In this document: in pieces, positions 32,945 to 45,296 of the stretch
Layout: every line of letters begins with the position of its first letter
Position numbering within the stretch: the first letter of the stretch is position 1
From: Inia geoffrensis
Taxonomy: Eukaryota > Chordata > Mammalia > Artiodactyla > Iniidae
Assembly (NCBI GenBank): GCA_036417435.1
Contig: CM070910.1
Span: forward strand, 71,718,784-71,782,783
Direction: 5' to 3'
Length of the DNA: 64,000 bases
Notes under the pieces: generated by a model
The model's database searches: none
Told to the model about the DNA's origin: nothing
What the model saw: the letters and a program-made list of their open reading frames with translations, nothing else
Program-made: the position numbers and the translations under genes

Positions 32945-33150
32945 GAACCATAATAGTGACAGATAACATTTATGCTAAATGTTTACACGTGTGCATGATA
33001 TCATTTAATTTTTACAACAATCCTCTAAAGTAAATGTTATAATTTTTTACAGTTATAAGGATATTGAGTCAAAAAGAAGGTAGGTTACTTGCCCAAGGTC
33101 TCAGAACTAGTAAGATACAGAACCAGATTTTAATCCATTGTCTAAACTGA
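32945..33150 (-). mobile_element. MIR SINE
   Basis: MIR minus-strand order: 'tcatttaatttttacaacaa', 'gttacttgcccaaggtctca', 'agaactagtaagatacagaa'. Confidence 0.7.
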
Positions 33151-33478
33151 AGAGGATGAAGCTAAATGTAGTAGGTGTTAGTGCCTTTCCTATACTTCAT
33201 CACTTCAAGTACGTAATACATATTTATTGTATTAGTCATTGTATTACAGGCTGTGTCAGAGAGATACAGGTTACCTGTCACTAAATTCTAAACTTCAGTG
33301 CATAATGTATATCATTTAGAGCACTACTGTAATGATAGTGGGAGTAATTTTGATATTATTTGGCCACAGGACACAGGAAATTCTGAACCTTTCCCAGAAA
33401 ATCCCTTCCTTCCACAAGGTTCCCAAAGGAGTTATACACACAAGGAGAGAAGAATCAAAGTATCACTTTCTTGTGATA
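33151..33478. other. Unique non-coding DNA
   Basis: No gene or repeat recognised. Confidence 0.45.
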
Positions 33479-33586
33479 CTCATGCCCCAAATCCTACAGT
33501 ACTGAATTCTGGTAAAGTTGGGTCAGAACATGCTCATGCCCCAAATCCTACAGTACTGAATTCTGGTAAAGTTGGGTCAGAACATG
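33479..33586 (+). repeat. Perfect 54-bp tandem duplication
   Basis: Two identical 54-bp units, 33479-33532 and 33533-33586, each beginning CTCATGCCCCAAATCC. Because 54 is a multiple of three, a 98-codon frame across it (33298-33594) shows an 18-residue repeat, but this frame has no other sign of coding. Confidence 0.95.
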
Positions 33587-34639
33587 CAGCTTAAACTTTA
33601 ATTCTAAACAAAGCTTCTGTCTCCTTTAAACCAGAACTTCAACCTTGGGTTCTCAGACCCTCTGGCCAGCCACATGGCACAAAATCCAAAGCAAGGATTT
33701 AGTGTGCATGAGAAGGGAGAAAGATGCATGGCCTGCCTCAAGCTAAAACACACCTAATGATCATTCATGAAGAGAAAAGGAATCAAAAGATATTGAGACA
33801 TGGCAGCACATGACCACTTAGCACACTGTGACTCCCACCCAACAAAACAAGGTCAAAGAAGTTCTCTGTGATCTGAACAATTGGATGATAATCCCCTTTT
33901 CTTGGGTAGAAGAAAGAAAAAGGAAGAAGGAGCAGGGACATTCCCTTGTTAGAAGGAGTGTTGAACGTTCTCCTCTCCCTAAGAAGCCTGTGACTAATAT
34001 AAAAAAAAAGTGATGCCCTCACAGTCATCACTGATAAGAAACAAAGACTAGGGTAACAAAAAACCAGTGAGTAGCAGTGGGCAGATTAAAATCAATAGCA
34101 TAGAATCAAGTTTCCTGCCCAGTTTCCTATCCTTCTGGGACAAATCAGTTCTAGGTCTTGAGCAAGTTAAATAACTTTGGGGCTTAAGAATCTCATTTTT
34201 GAAACTAAAGAATTTTGTAAGCTAATAATAAAGCTCTAGAGAGAGTATGATTTCCCAACTATAAATAAGATAATACCTTGACAACCCATGAACTATAGAG
34301 ACCCTGAGGTTACACAATAAGCAGGAACCTAGTGCCTCTTTATAGGAAGTTGTTATTGGATCCAAGTTAAGGAAAATGGAAACAGTCTTCCAAGATTTAC
34401 AAACAGACAAAAGTAATGTAACTAAATGTACATAGACGGAGTCTCAGAGACATCACCATTCTTCGTGTTAAAACTAACTTGACAACTGGCAAAGCGTATG
34501 GTTATTCTGTATTGCCAGAGAGATCCTATGCAGAAGCCTTTGGATCTAAATGCTGAACACATTCTCTAAGCCCAGGGTATAGTTCAAAATTCCCCTTCCC
34601 CCCAGCCCTACCCCCAAGAAAGAGAAACACTGAGACAGG
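33587..34639. other. Unique non-coding DNA, no gene seen
   Basis: No recognised repeat or gene. Confidence 0.5.
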
Positions 34640-35162
34640 TCAGGCATGTTCCATTACAGAAGGCGGAGCTTCGGGTATTAGAGTAACTGCGGTTTCTTGC
34701 TTCGCTCTCTCTTTCCCATCTATTGTGGGTGTTGTTCGTACCCTGCCAAGATCCCCTTGAGGTTGCTGTACCCATGCCCTAGCGGCTGTGAGTACTGACT
34801 GCAAAGGCTTCACAGCTGCCCTCTGCTCCAGAGAACTGCCCTTGGCCAAACAGAAGTGGGAGTTTCCCTACCCCTCTTTAGGGACAGCCAGGGGCCAATG
34901 ACTGACCGACAGTGTGGTACAAAAGACAGACCCACCCACTTGCCTCACATTGATAACAACTCTACAGTGCACTTCTGTCTCAGGGCTTCCCCATGGAACC
35001 AGGTGGAAGCTAGTTTCCAGGCTAAACAACTTCCTTGCGTTACTTTCTTTCTTAACCTACACTGCTTCCCTCACCCCTCTTCTTCTGAGGGGGTACCCCA
35101 TCAATAAATCACTAAAAAGAATCCTTATCTCAGGCTTGTGTGTAGGGAACCCAACCTAAGAC
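34640..35162 (+). mobile_element. LTR-like repeat, possibly ERVL type
   Basis: Ends with 'ggcttgtgtgtagggaaccc' and 'aacctaagacac', similar to the ends of old ERVL-group LTRs, and has 'catcaataaatcac' as a possible poly(A) signal about 50 bases before. The 5' end is not fixed. Small open frames inside are probably accidental. Confidence 0.35.
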
Positions 35163-36575
35163 ACATCTATGAGGCTAGTGATATAAGACAGGCTTGCAAC
35201 CATCTCTAAGATGGGAGTGGAGGTTTCCTTGCTTCAGAAATGTCACCGGACCAGGGTTGTCCAAGGATAGGATGCCTGAGGTTCTGCACCTCTGTGGGGA
35301 GGGGTTTGTTTCTGGTCAATTCTCAGGCTTCTTCTCATAATCAGAGTGAAAAGATCAAGAAGGCTGAGATCAGGATATGAGCTCAAAGAAATAGAGTCAA
35401 AAGAGCCACTTGATATTATGCAAAAAAAAAAAAAAAAAGCTTTTATGTGGTCCACCTTAGTTCAACATAAGACACATAGAGATTTGTAGTTCAAATTCTG
35501 TCCAGTAGGAAGTAATGTGAATTTATCCACAGGATCTTTGAGTATTAACTCTCCTTGTAATTACTGAATGGAAGAAGTGGCCAAAGTTTGTTATTCAGAG
35601 ATCAACTAGAGATCAACTAATACAAAATACTGCTCAACACCAGGCTGCATATGGTGTAATGTGACTTTACACACACGATGCTTGGACCAACTCAGAATGG
35701 TTTCTTCTGTTTCAAGCTTGTGATTGGTCTAGTGATATGAAATTAGGCGAGAAAAATTTCATGATTAGAATCCACAGAGAAGCTTAGACTAGGAACAGAT
35801 AGAGTTAATCTGTGTCCATCTGTTTTTATTTTTCTCCAACCCATTCTGTCAGCCACTACAAAATATTCCCATGTGTTCCAGGGTACTGTTGAACAAGACA
35901 TCTGGAAACAAGCATCCTTGTTTTTAAACCATGATAACAATACAGGAATTAGAAAAATTAGGTTAAATGCTTCATTATTCTGTTGGGAAAATTCTCTAGC
36001 CAGGGAATCTATGTTAATGTCCAGATTGGAAAACGTTGTTCTCCTGTGTGTCTTGTCCCAGTTCACAGGTCTGATGGGCAACCTTACAAAGGAGGTGGGA
36101 CGGATGGTAAAAAAGGCAGGACCAGTCAGGTGGCTGTTAGAATCAAAACAGCCGAGCAATGTTCTGAGTTAGGAAAAAGAATCAAGTCAGTGGTTAAGGA
36201 CCTCCACGCTGTCGCCAATAAATAGCAAACACCAAAGGAATAAAAAATACCAAAGAGAGAACAATTAAACAAATAAAAACACTCTAATAGAGCACACTTG
36301 CATGTACTTAGTTATATATGCAAGATAATTACTCCCCAATCTCAGTTTAAACATAATCATGGAGTCATAGAATTTTAACCAGGGTAGGACTTTTGTGCTT
36401 ACTGAGGATAACCCTCTCATCTTACGTTGAGACCCAGAATGGTGACGGAATAGCAGCTGATATGAGCACCCAGGGCTCCACCACCTAAGTCAGTACACTG
36501 TCCTGTGCTGCAGAACATGACAACTCCCAAAAGAATAGGACAAACCCCCAGAGTTAGCTGTGGTCACTAAAGCAA
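35163..36575. other. Unique non-coding DNA with long but unsupported frames
   Basis: Contains an A run at 35421-35438. Frames on both strands (35743-36159 minus, 138 codons; 35873-36172 and 35983-36225 plus) overlap each other. None resembles a known protein, and no consistent exon structure is visible. Confidence 0.45.
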
Positions 36576-36718
36576 GGGTGGTCCAGTGGTTAAGGCTCTG
36601 CGCCCTCAATGCAGGGGGCCCAGGTTCAATCCCTAGTCAGGGAACTAGATCCTGCATGCTGCAACTAAGACCTGGCGCAGCCAAATAAATAAATATTTAA
36701 AAAAATAAAAAATAAAAA
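36576..36718 (+). mobile_element. Short tRNA-type CHR SINE, 5' end damaged
   Basis: Reads 'ggtggtccagtggttaaggc', B-box-like 'ggttcaatccc', 'ctggcgcagcc', then an AAATAAATA tail. The usual first ten bases are missing or changed. Confidence 0.85.
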
Positions 36719-37904
36719 CTTTATAAAACTGTGTTAACAATATCCTTTCTCAATAAAAATTAGTGCAGCACAGAGGTATTAGCTCTGTCTCTGTCATTTC
36801 TTCCTTGTAGATCGAGTGGTACTATAATTTTTCTCTGTTGTAACAAAAGCTCATAACAAAAAATGCAATGATATTTAAGAAAAGCTTTTTTATTGAGTTA
36901 AAAGAAATATCACTGTATTGTGAATGCATTGGTATAAATTATCTCCAGATTAAAGCCAGGACACTATGAGACTGGCTACGGCCTGTGAGGACAGGGTACA
37001 ATTAAAGAGAGCCGTAAAGCAAGTTACCAGCCTGATAATTCTGCTCTCCTTCAGGCCAAGACCAGAAGGGTAACCTAACACTGAACTCCTTAATCTTCAC
37101 AAGCTTCCAACTGGGAAACAGAGCTCGGCTGGCGCACCTCACTAACATTCTGTGAGGATTCATGTGTTAGAATAATTGCTCCAAATAAAGGCCCACCGTG
37201 GAGTCGATGCAGTGCAATTTTGTGCTGGGGGGATGACTGCCAAATACAGAGATGAGGGTGAAATTAAAATTAAACAAAATCCCCCAACTCCGCTAGAGCA
37301 TCAGCAGCTTTAATTCCATCCCAACCAAGTGGAAGTGGGCCACCCTGCTGACATCGAATAAAGATGGATTAATTTGTACTTACCCAGGGTTGCCAGGTAA
37401 CCACCCCTTTTCTCCCCATTCATTAAAAGCCCTCCAGATGTGTAAATTCCACCTTACAGCTATAGTCTTTCTGCGGCACATTAAGAGTCTCCTTTGTGGA
37501 TTTTAATGCGGATGAAAGACAAGGCTGCACCTGGGCACGGCTAATGCACAAAGTACGAGCTTTGGGATTTTCGAAATGTCCACTCACAAGAAGAAAAAGG
37601 GCAGATTCCATCATCTTCTGCTTTGGAGACTTGTTCTTGACAGCTCCCACTGAAAAGGGTACATTCTCCGCAAGCTGAAGTCGGCCTGCCACCCTTTGTG
37701 AGCAGCATTTCTGAGGTCAAATAAAGGCCAGAAAGAGCCTTTGGGAAACCAATGGTGACATTCCCCCCAGCCCCGCACCTTGCCACTCCTTGCCAAGCCA
37801 CCTTAAGATTTAAAGCCTAGCTTGGACTATTCTGTAGTCATACCAGGAAGGCAGTGTCTGCACAGTAAGGAACTCCTACCTTGCTGGCACTGGAACGTGG
37901 CTTT
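36719..37904. other. Repeat-poor region, candidate conserved non-coding DNA
   Basis: About 1.2 kb without any repeat I recognise. It is rich in homeodomain-like TAATT/ATTA strings (37260-37380) and includes an E-box CACCTG near 37530. Open frames of up to 89 codons overlap on both strands and are not recognisable. Possible enhancer-type DNA by inference only. Confidence 0.35.
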
Positions 37905-38030
37905 CATTCATTCCAGAGACATTTACAGTGTGCTTATGAGATGCCAGGCTGTGCTAGGTGCCAGGGATTTAGAGGAGAATCCGAAAGTCTATGCCCACCC
38001 AGAGCTCAGCCTGTGGCACTGTAACAGTGT
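37905..38030 (-). mobile_element. L2 LINE 3' fragment
   Basis: L2 minus-strand order: 'cattcattccagagacattt', 'gagatgccaggctgtgctag', 'gtgccagggatttagaggag'. Confidence 0.65.
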
Positions 38031-38439
38031 TCATTGGCCATTCTGGGTTTCATCTGTTCATTTATTTCGGTTTGCACACTTGGAATAAGAACTTTTCCAT
38101 CTTTTTGCCGGTGTAGGTCTACATTTAGGAATCTTTGTCCCTTTTCTGAGGTTTTATTAGTTCTGAATATCCCTATCCTTATGACTAAAAACGTTATTGA
38201 TGCTGAGAATCATGCAAGTTAGCAGACAAGGCAGGAGTTGGTGCCCTGAGAGGTGGTCAGGCTGGGGCACGTGGACAGTGGGGAGGAAGTAGGGCAGCCA
38301 TGTTTTCTGCAATGCCCCATGTGTAGGGCTTGATTTCAGAAATAGACCTGTACACTTGCTAGATTAGTCATTAGGTTAATACATGGAAGATAGCAAAAAA
38401 CAATGCAATCATAAAAGGTTACATTTAAAAGGGTCTTAG
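38031..38439. other. Unique non-coding DNA
   Basis: No gene or repeat recognised. Confidence 0.45.
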
Positions 38440-38550
38440 GTTTGATCAAGCACACACCTCTTTTTATAGAGATGAAAAAACTGGATCATAGAGAAAGTGT
38501 TTTACAAGGTCACACTGACTGCAGTGAGACCCCGGGATATTGGTCTGTTT
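38440..38550 (-). mobile_element. Possible MIR fragment
   Basis: Phrases 'agagatgaaaaaactgga' and 'acaaggtcacactgactgc' follow MIR minus-strand order, diverged. Confidence 0.4.
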
Positions 38551-38731
38551 GTGTTTTAATGGCATGCTCAGGCCTCTAGCCCAAAGGAGAGATGACTGGA
38601 GGATGCCAGAAGCCTGGCAGGCTGGAAGGGGAGGAGGGTGTCTGGATGCTTCTCGGATTAAACCAAATAGATGCTGCCCATTCCAATCACGCTGCCCCAG
38701 CAGTCGCCCTTGCTGGAACAACTTCTGTGCC

Positions 38732-39832
38732 TGTATTATGGTTTTCCAGAGAAATAGAACCAATAAGATTGACTGATTGATTGATTATTAGCTCATATAA
38801 TTGAGGAGGCTAAGAAGTCCCACGATCTGCAAGATGGAGACCCAGGGAAGCTGCTGATGTAATTTGAAGGCCTGATTGCTAGGGAGCTAATGGTGTAGAC
38901 TCCAGTCTGTGCATGAAGGCCTGAGACCAGAGGCACCAGGACAGGAGAAGATCCATATCCCAGCTCAAGAGTCAGTCTAAGAGCCAGCAATCCTCCCTTC
39001 CTTTACTTTTTTGTTACATGCAGACCCTCAGTGGCTTGTGATACCAAGCAGGGCCCTGTGGGTTTCCTGTGCACGAAAGCCTTTCTGTATCCCTCATTTC
39101 TTTGATTACAGGAAATAGGCTTCAGTCAGCCTCCATGAACTTCCCTGAGCTCCAACGGGCAGATTCAAGTGGTCGTTAATTAGTGAAGGGAAGGGATGAG
39201 AGACCAGGGAGAAACCAACAGTCAAGAGAAACTGTAGTGCAGCCTTCGGGCTGGGCCCTGGTTCCCCCTCAAGGGATACACACAACAATATCTTTGAGCT
39301 GTTTTGCAGATACTGAAACCCCCTCCAGGTGGGAGACGTTAAGTTACTGAGGACAGTACGCTGCCCACAAGCACTTAGGCCCCAGACCAGTTGGAACCAG
39401 AAGGTTGACGACGTTGACTCCCACTTACCTCATCACCAACCCATCAGAAGAATGTCCACGTGCTAATCACGCCCTCTCTGAACCAGTATTACGGAACTCC
39501 TCACTACCCGCTCCAGGTTGGGACACACAGTTTTGAGGGCATTAGCCCACTGTGCCCCCCTTCGCCTGGCAAAGTAATAAAGCTGTCCTTCTCTACTTCA
39601 CACAAAACTCTGTCTCCTAGATTCAGTTCGGCACAAGTGTACAGAGAAGCTGAGCTTTCGGCATCAGTTGTGTGATGCCCACGCACTCTGGGGAGGATAA
39701 TCTGCTTTCTACCAATTCATATGCTAATCTCTTCCAGAAACACCCTCACAGACTTACCCAGAAATGATGTTTAACTACATATGTGGGCATCCTGTAATGC
39801 AGTCAAGTTGACACATAAAATCAACTATCACA
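38732..39832 (-). mobile_element. ERVL-type LTR, split by a younger LTR
   Basis: On the minus strand the element starts TGTGATAGTTGATTTTATGT and ends near 'ctctggaaaaccataataca'. It occupies 38732-39038 and 39667-39832, about 470 bases without the insert. A 5-bp duplication GTGCC / GTGGC (38727-38731, 39833-39837, one mismatch) fits ERVL-group integration. I do not name the exact family. Confidence 0.6.
39039..39666 (+). mobile_element. Class I ERV solo LTR, copy 2 of family A
   Basis: Starts TGATACCAAG, ends GGCATCA and has AATAAAG near 39578. It aligns along its whole length with the reverse complement of 8474-9047, sharing for example 'tatctttgagctgttttgca' and 'gcagatactgaaacccc'. Flanks CTTG (39035-39038) and GTTG (39667-39670) fit a 4-bp TSD with one change. 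It lies inside an older ERVL-type LTR. Confidence 0.85.
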
Positions 39833-39903
39833 GTGGCATAACTCATACCCCCTCTTGCTACAGAAGAAGAAAATGGAACAGATGGTGGTGGTCTGTGCTC
39901 TAC

Positions 39904-40113
39904 TTTTTTTTTTTTTTTTTGCGGTACACGGGCCTCTCACTGTTGTGGCCTCTCCCGTTGAGGAGCAACAGGCTCCGGACGCGCAGGCTCAGCGGCCATG
40001 GCTCACGGGCCCAGCTGCTCTGTGGCATGTGGGATCTTCCCAGACCGGGGCACGAACCCGTGTCCCCTGCATCGGCAGGCGGACTCTCAACCACTGTGCC
40101 ACCAGGGAAGCCC
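39904..40113 (-). mobile_element. CHR-2-type SINE, full length
   Basis: T run (tail) at 39904-39920, then the complement of the CHR-2 body, ending 'gccaccagggaagccc'. A TSD is not obvious. Confidence 0.93.
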
Positions 40114-41354
40114 AGCAAATTGATTCTTGAAAAGTCACTCCAATTGCTTTCCCAGTAGTAAAATCCCAGTAGATTCCATGGCATTACTGTCATCCCTTTG
40201 AATGCCTAGGTTAACATTTAAATAGAAAACCAATATAGATTTAAAGTGGTTTCACCACAGACTCCTAAAAAGTTGATCTGTTGTTGAGATCACACTCATA
40301 TTAGCTGTGGTAAGTGGGAGGGAGAAAACACCTAAAAGGGGGGTGAAGAGGATATTGGTTTAAGTGGGCAGAGCCTATGCAGTTGATGAAGCCAAAGTTT
40401 GTGGAAAAAGGTAAACATAATTTGAACTTGTCTGCTAGCCAGCTTTAAGACAACATGAACTTTTAAAATATTTAACTGATTTAGGTGAGTTGTTTAAAGC
40501 TGCTACATATGAGGCTACATCATAAGTAGTTGAGAAAAAAAGTATACCTATGACAGAGGTATAAAAGCTAAGATGAGTCTTCTCAAAAGAGAATTGTAGT
40601 TTCAAGGCCTACAGATGGGGACAGAAGGAAAGGATCTGGGCGCAAGGTAATTCTTAATTTATCCATCTTTTTTTTTTACACAGTTGAGAAGGATCCCATT
40701 TGACATATGTTTTCCCTGGCTTGCCCATCTGGCTTTGCTTCATCCTCCTGCACTTTTTCTTTGATTCCCTAGCACGTACCAAACTCCCTGTTGACTTTGG
40801 CCCACACACACACGTCTTCCTTTTTCCTGAAGACTCTTTTCTAGTATCTTCACTGGCTGACTGCTGTATAGCCTTCAGGTCTGATCTTACACAAGTTTGC
40901 CAGAGTTCCCACCATTTCTTCTACATCCTCCACACCTTTACTCATCTATATCACCCACCAGGATCCTAGAGGCTTTTGAATGTGAACCTGAAACTAACCT
41001 AGGGGTTAACTCAATGATGTCCAATTGTTCTTTCATTTGCAATTTAGGGAAGATTTGACAGAACCTTTGCTGTATGGTGCTCATCTGATGTGGCTTTTTG
41101 ACTGAGGCAAAGAAATCCAGAAGCTAGTTTTTTGGCTCTATAGGGATAGTGATCCGCTTCATTTAAACCCAGGAAAATGCTGAATTCTTCTCTGTCCTTT
41201 GGGTTCTGAATAATACAGATATGTACTTAGCATTTTCTGCTTTACCAGTTTCCTCGTAAAGGCTTTTATTAAGTTCTTGTTTGTAGATGACATAGTCCTG
41301 GGCACCACTCAAAGAGAATAGATTGGAAATGGCAAAACAGTAAATACTTCAGAC
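40114..41354. other. Unique non-coding DNA, no gene seen
   Basis: No repeat recognised; open frames are 89 codons or fewer. Confidence 0.5.
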
Positions 41355-41360
41355 ATGGAA

Positions 41361-41362
41361 AC

Positions 41363-41411
<49 letters not shown>

Positions 41412-41418
41412 ATCTATC
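41361..41418 (+). repeat. ATCT tetranucleotide microsatellite
   Basis: About twelve to thirteen ATCT units, nearly perfect. Confidence 0.93.
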
Positions 41419-42589
41419 TTTACTATACACACACACTTTAATTATATCTATATAAAATAAATGTCTACTTCAGCATAATTTCTCCCCTAAATATAGCAGG
41501 TATAATTTTCAGGCCACAGACTCAGGCGCACACACAAAATTTTTTTTGTTTTACCATAATTCAACTTCTATTCCCAACTCCATTCTCACAGACGGAAGAA
41601 ACTCAAATTCTGGTGACTCCATTTACTTCAGTTCCGGGTTTTTCAGTTGATCGGAATCCCTAGGTCTGCATCTAAGTTCTAGGTGTCTACAGAGAGCCAA
41701 GGTGCCAGGAGAGTGGTGAAGAGAACCTCAGGTCTGATCGTCACCCCTTCGAGTGGGCACCTGCGGAATCATCTGTATGTTGATGAGTCTCCTCCATTGC
41801 CTTGCACATCACTGTTGCCTTTTCCTCGTGCTGCCCTTGATGGGCCCATCAGCTTCCTCTGCCAAGTCTGGTCCCTCTCAGCCACTCTGCCCCACTTCCT
41901 CCTTCCCCATGCAGAGTGTGAAGGAGCTCTCTCAGGCTGTCACAGGCTATTCTGCCTGCAGATGCCACCCACGGCCTTTTTTATCCATTTCCCATGCCAG
42001 CTGGGCTAGAGGCAGGGTGAACTGCTACACTAACATCTGATAGCTGAAGAACAGTGGAGACAGCCATGAAGTGTCTGAATATATTCTTAAAGGACAGGAA
42101 AGATGGCATGTGACATGGGTTGGGTACAGGTTCTGAGGCTGACCGGAGATAAACCAACAGAAGCGTTGCTGAACGAGGAAAGGACTCAAGTGGGATGCTG
42201 AAGAAATGGAAGGAGATGGGCTCTGCTGAAGAATTTTGACAGAGAGGCTAAAAATGCTGTCCAGTGTCCTACAGAGAGAGGAGGAAATATAGCACATGCT
42301 ATTGTTTCTAGAAATGTTGAAACTTAAATGGACTTGAATATCGTCAGATCACCTGCTGGTCTCAAACACGAGGAAGGGTCCTAGAACTCGGAATGACTGA
42401 CTCATTTGCTACCCGTAATATGGAATTCCCATCAGCTCCTTGGTTTAGAGGTTCTAAACCATCCTAGCTACCCAGTTTTTATGTTTGTATTTAGATAAAT
42501 ATTTTGGAATAAAAAAGATAAGCACCACTTCTTAAGTATTTTTGCTCATTTTCTAAAGTGGTATCTTTTCTGGCTACTAAAATAAAATA
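41419..42589. other. Unique non-coding DNA, no gene seen
   Basis: Frames of 90-108 codons at 41683-42297 overlap on both strands with no recognisable product. No repeat recognised. Confidence 0.45.
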
Positions 42590-42965
42590 ACTTCATTGTA
42601 GAATATTTGAAAAATACAGAAAAAGCTTAAAGAAGAAAATAAAACCATCTATAATTCCATCAGTCAGAGATAACCACCATTAACATTTTGATGTATGTAC
42701 TTAGTCTTTTTCTCTATATAAAGATGTGAATTTCTTATCACAAAAATGTAGTGGTACCTCACATACTATTTTCTAACCCACTCTTCCCCTTTAATTTATT
42801 GTGACCATTTTCCAAATCACTAACTATTCTTCTAAGATAATTCTTAATGTTTGTTCCAGATTTAATTATGTGCATACACCATAATCCATTAATCTAATTC
42901 CCTATGGTTCAACATTTAAGTTGTTTTCAATTTTTTGCTATTACCAAGAGTACAACTTTCTTTTA
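42590..42965 (-). mobile_element. Old LINE (L1M-type) 3' fragment
   Basis: Ordered phrases of old L1 3' UTRs read on the minus strand: 'agaagaaaataaaaccatct', 'agagataaccaccattaaca', 'ttttgatgtatgtacttag', 'ttaagttgttttcaattttt'. Confidence 0.55.
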
Positions 42966-43664
42966 AAATAGTAAAGAAGAAATTGCTTTGCTATTACTAC
43001 TACTTTTTTCTTTTTTTTTTTAGAACAGTACACAAATTGAAATCACGTATATAGTTCAGGGAATGAAAAAACCAGAAAGAGAGGCTTACTTTGGTAAAAG
43101 TGATGAGAATTTTTACAGTCTGGTTAACTTAGGATAAGAAGTTCTAATCATGAGTGGGAGAGATAACTAGCAGTTGGGCTAAGGCTGTAAGAGGAGGGAT
43201 CATCACAAACAGAAACATAAAGGAAAGTAAGAAGGATTGGAGAACAAGATCATGTAGAATCCAAAGCAGAGGTTTTTAAATGTTTTTTTAAGGAGCAAAA
43301 TTTTGTTGACTTTAACGGCAAACAAGTCAGGTGCTAAAGTCGATGAAAGGGTGCCAAGGCAGTGTGATGCAGACAGCTTCCTGACAAGGACTGTGGCTTC
43401 CGTGCTCGCAGCTGTGCACTGGGTCTTAGCCTCAAGCCAGTCCAGTGAACACACTGACCTGTGGTATTTACAACATGAAACTGCAGCTAAGCTAAGTATG
43501 ATAAAAAGAGTATAATTCTTCAAAATATCGTCTACATCCAAAGTATCTTTGGAAAGTCCAATCCTTTGTGACTCATTCGTCTTGCCCCATAAGGAACATT
43601 ATTTTGAAATGATTTTTAGCACAAAGGATTTTCTCCAAGTTGAAATGGGAACATGAGAGAATGT

Positions 43665-43695
<31 letters not shown>

Positions 43696-44802
43696 TGAGG
43701 CAGGAAGTGTTTACTCCATGTTCAGGACATACAGAATTGCTTAGAGAGACCATGGATACCTTCAAAGAAAAGGAACTGGATATGATTCCCCAAGACTCTT
43801 CCCTCCTTCTGAGTAAAGCCCAAGCAACAGCCCATTATGGAGAGCTCTGACTCTGACTTTCAATTTGTGTCATGATGTTGGAAAAGGCAGTGCCAAGATT
43901 TTTTCACTCTTTAGATCTTTGCAGAGAGATGTTTGCAGTTGGGCAAATGAAAGTGTTTGTGACATTAAAAGGCAGTGACCTGTCCTGGACTACAGTTTGT
44001 ATGGCAAGTGACTGGTCTGAATTGACTTCTACTCAGGCAAGCAAAAGAGAAAGTTGAAAAAGAAGTTCGAGGATTAAGTTTCCATGTGTGTCCCCATTCA
44101 CAACAGATGGCCTCCACACGGACAAACTTTACGCATTTGGTGATCACCAGATGGGCAAATAAAATGCCATTTTTGATCTTATTGTAAGTTGGGGAGGGGG
44201 GTTTATTACATTCTCTCAACCAAAGCAAAAAGGAAAATGAATTTTCTCCGGGCAGAGACTTTAAGCTAAAAGAATAAACATTAAGGCTATGACGGATACT
44301 CCATATCAATGTATTAGTTTTCACTGAAGCCTAAGGTTTAATTCGCTGTAAGCCTTAAAGAAAAAAATATGAATAATTGTCAAACATTTTTGATAGGTCA
44401 TACATATGGCATAGTCAAGAAAAAAAATTAGTATTCAACTTTTGGCAAATCTTATGAGATTCAACATGTATTGTGGAAATAAAGCCCTTTTAATAGTTTC
44501 ACTGAATATTTGGTTTTGTAATTATCTTCCCGATTATTTAAAACACACACTTTTAAGATGATTTTTTTCTTCTTCTCTCTCTAAGCAGTCAATTTTCCTC
44601 TTTCTTCCTAAAATATTTCCTTTCCATACAACTAAACCACATTTTACAACTAAAACCACTGCCATATCATCTGGCGCCTCTCTGATCTACACAGTACAAT
44701 AACAATTGACATCTTGTCTTTGATTTGGTGTTTCATTCTGCTTCCCCACCTGAGCCAGTCTCTCCAATATTCTTCTCAATTATGTGACACCCCCCATCAC
44801 CA
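42966..44802. other. Unique non-coding DNA with a poly(A) run
   Basis: Contains a pure A run at 43670-43695 with no adjacent recognisable retroelement body. Frames of up to 119 codons are not recognisable. Confidence 0.5.
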
Positions 44803-44836
44803 ACACACACAAACACACACACACATACACACACCT
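44803..44836 (+). repeat. CA dinucleotide microsatellite
   Basis: Interrupted CA repeat, about sixteen units. Confidence 0.88.
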
Positions 44837-45296
44837 GAAAGCATCTGATTTTAGTAGCTACCCCATGACTGAAGTCCAGGATCTTGACTGCAGCAATGAA
44901 GCTTAAATCACAATTGAGTAAAATAATGTTCTGTACAAACTTCAATTCCAAAAACCAGTTGATCTGCTTTAAAAAAATAATACAATAATAACGCGCACAT
45001 GTTTTGATTCTATAATTATGTTTAAATGTCATAGACTTTATATTTCACACTAGGACACCCAACAGCCAACACACTTATATGGAAACATTTGATAAATGCT
45101 TACATCTTTAATGAAACCAAAATACCTAGCCCCGTGTCAAGCTTAAGGTCAATTTTCAGTGAATAATGATTAAAAAATATTTTTACTGCCTATTTAAATC
45201 TTAATTTAAAAAAATGCAGTCACGTCTGACAGCTGCGGTGCAGCGTGTAGAAGTGAGGCCCAGATACATTTACCCACGGACAGCCAAGTGAGAAGC
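44837..45296. other. Unique AT-rich DNA
   Basis: No gene or repeat recognised. Confidence 0.45.

Noticed and set aside
35743..36225. Overlapping frames of 80-138 codons on both strands, one with a basic C-terminus
   Set aside because: The frames compete with each other and none resembles a known protein; a search against mammalian proteins would settle it.
41361..41418. Possible CRISPR-like array
   Set aside because: It is a simple ATCT microsatellite; this is mammalian DNA and there are no spacers.
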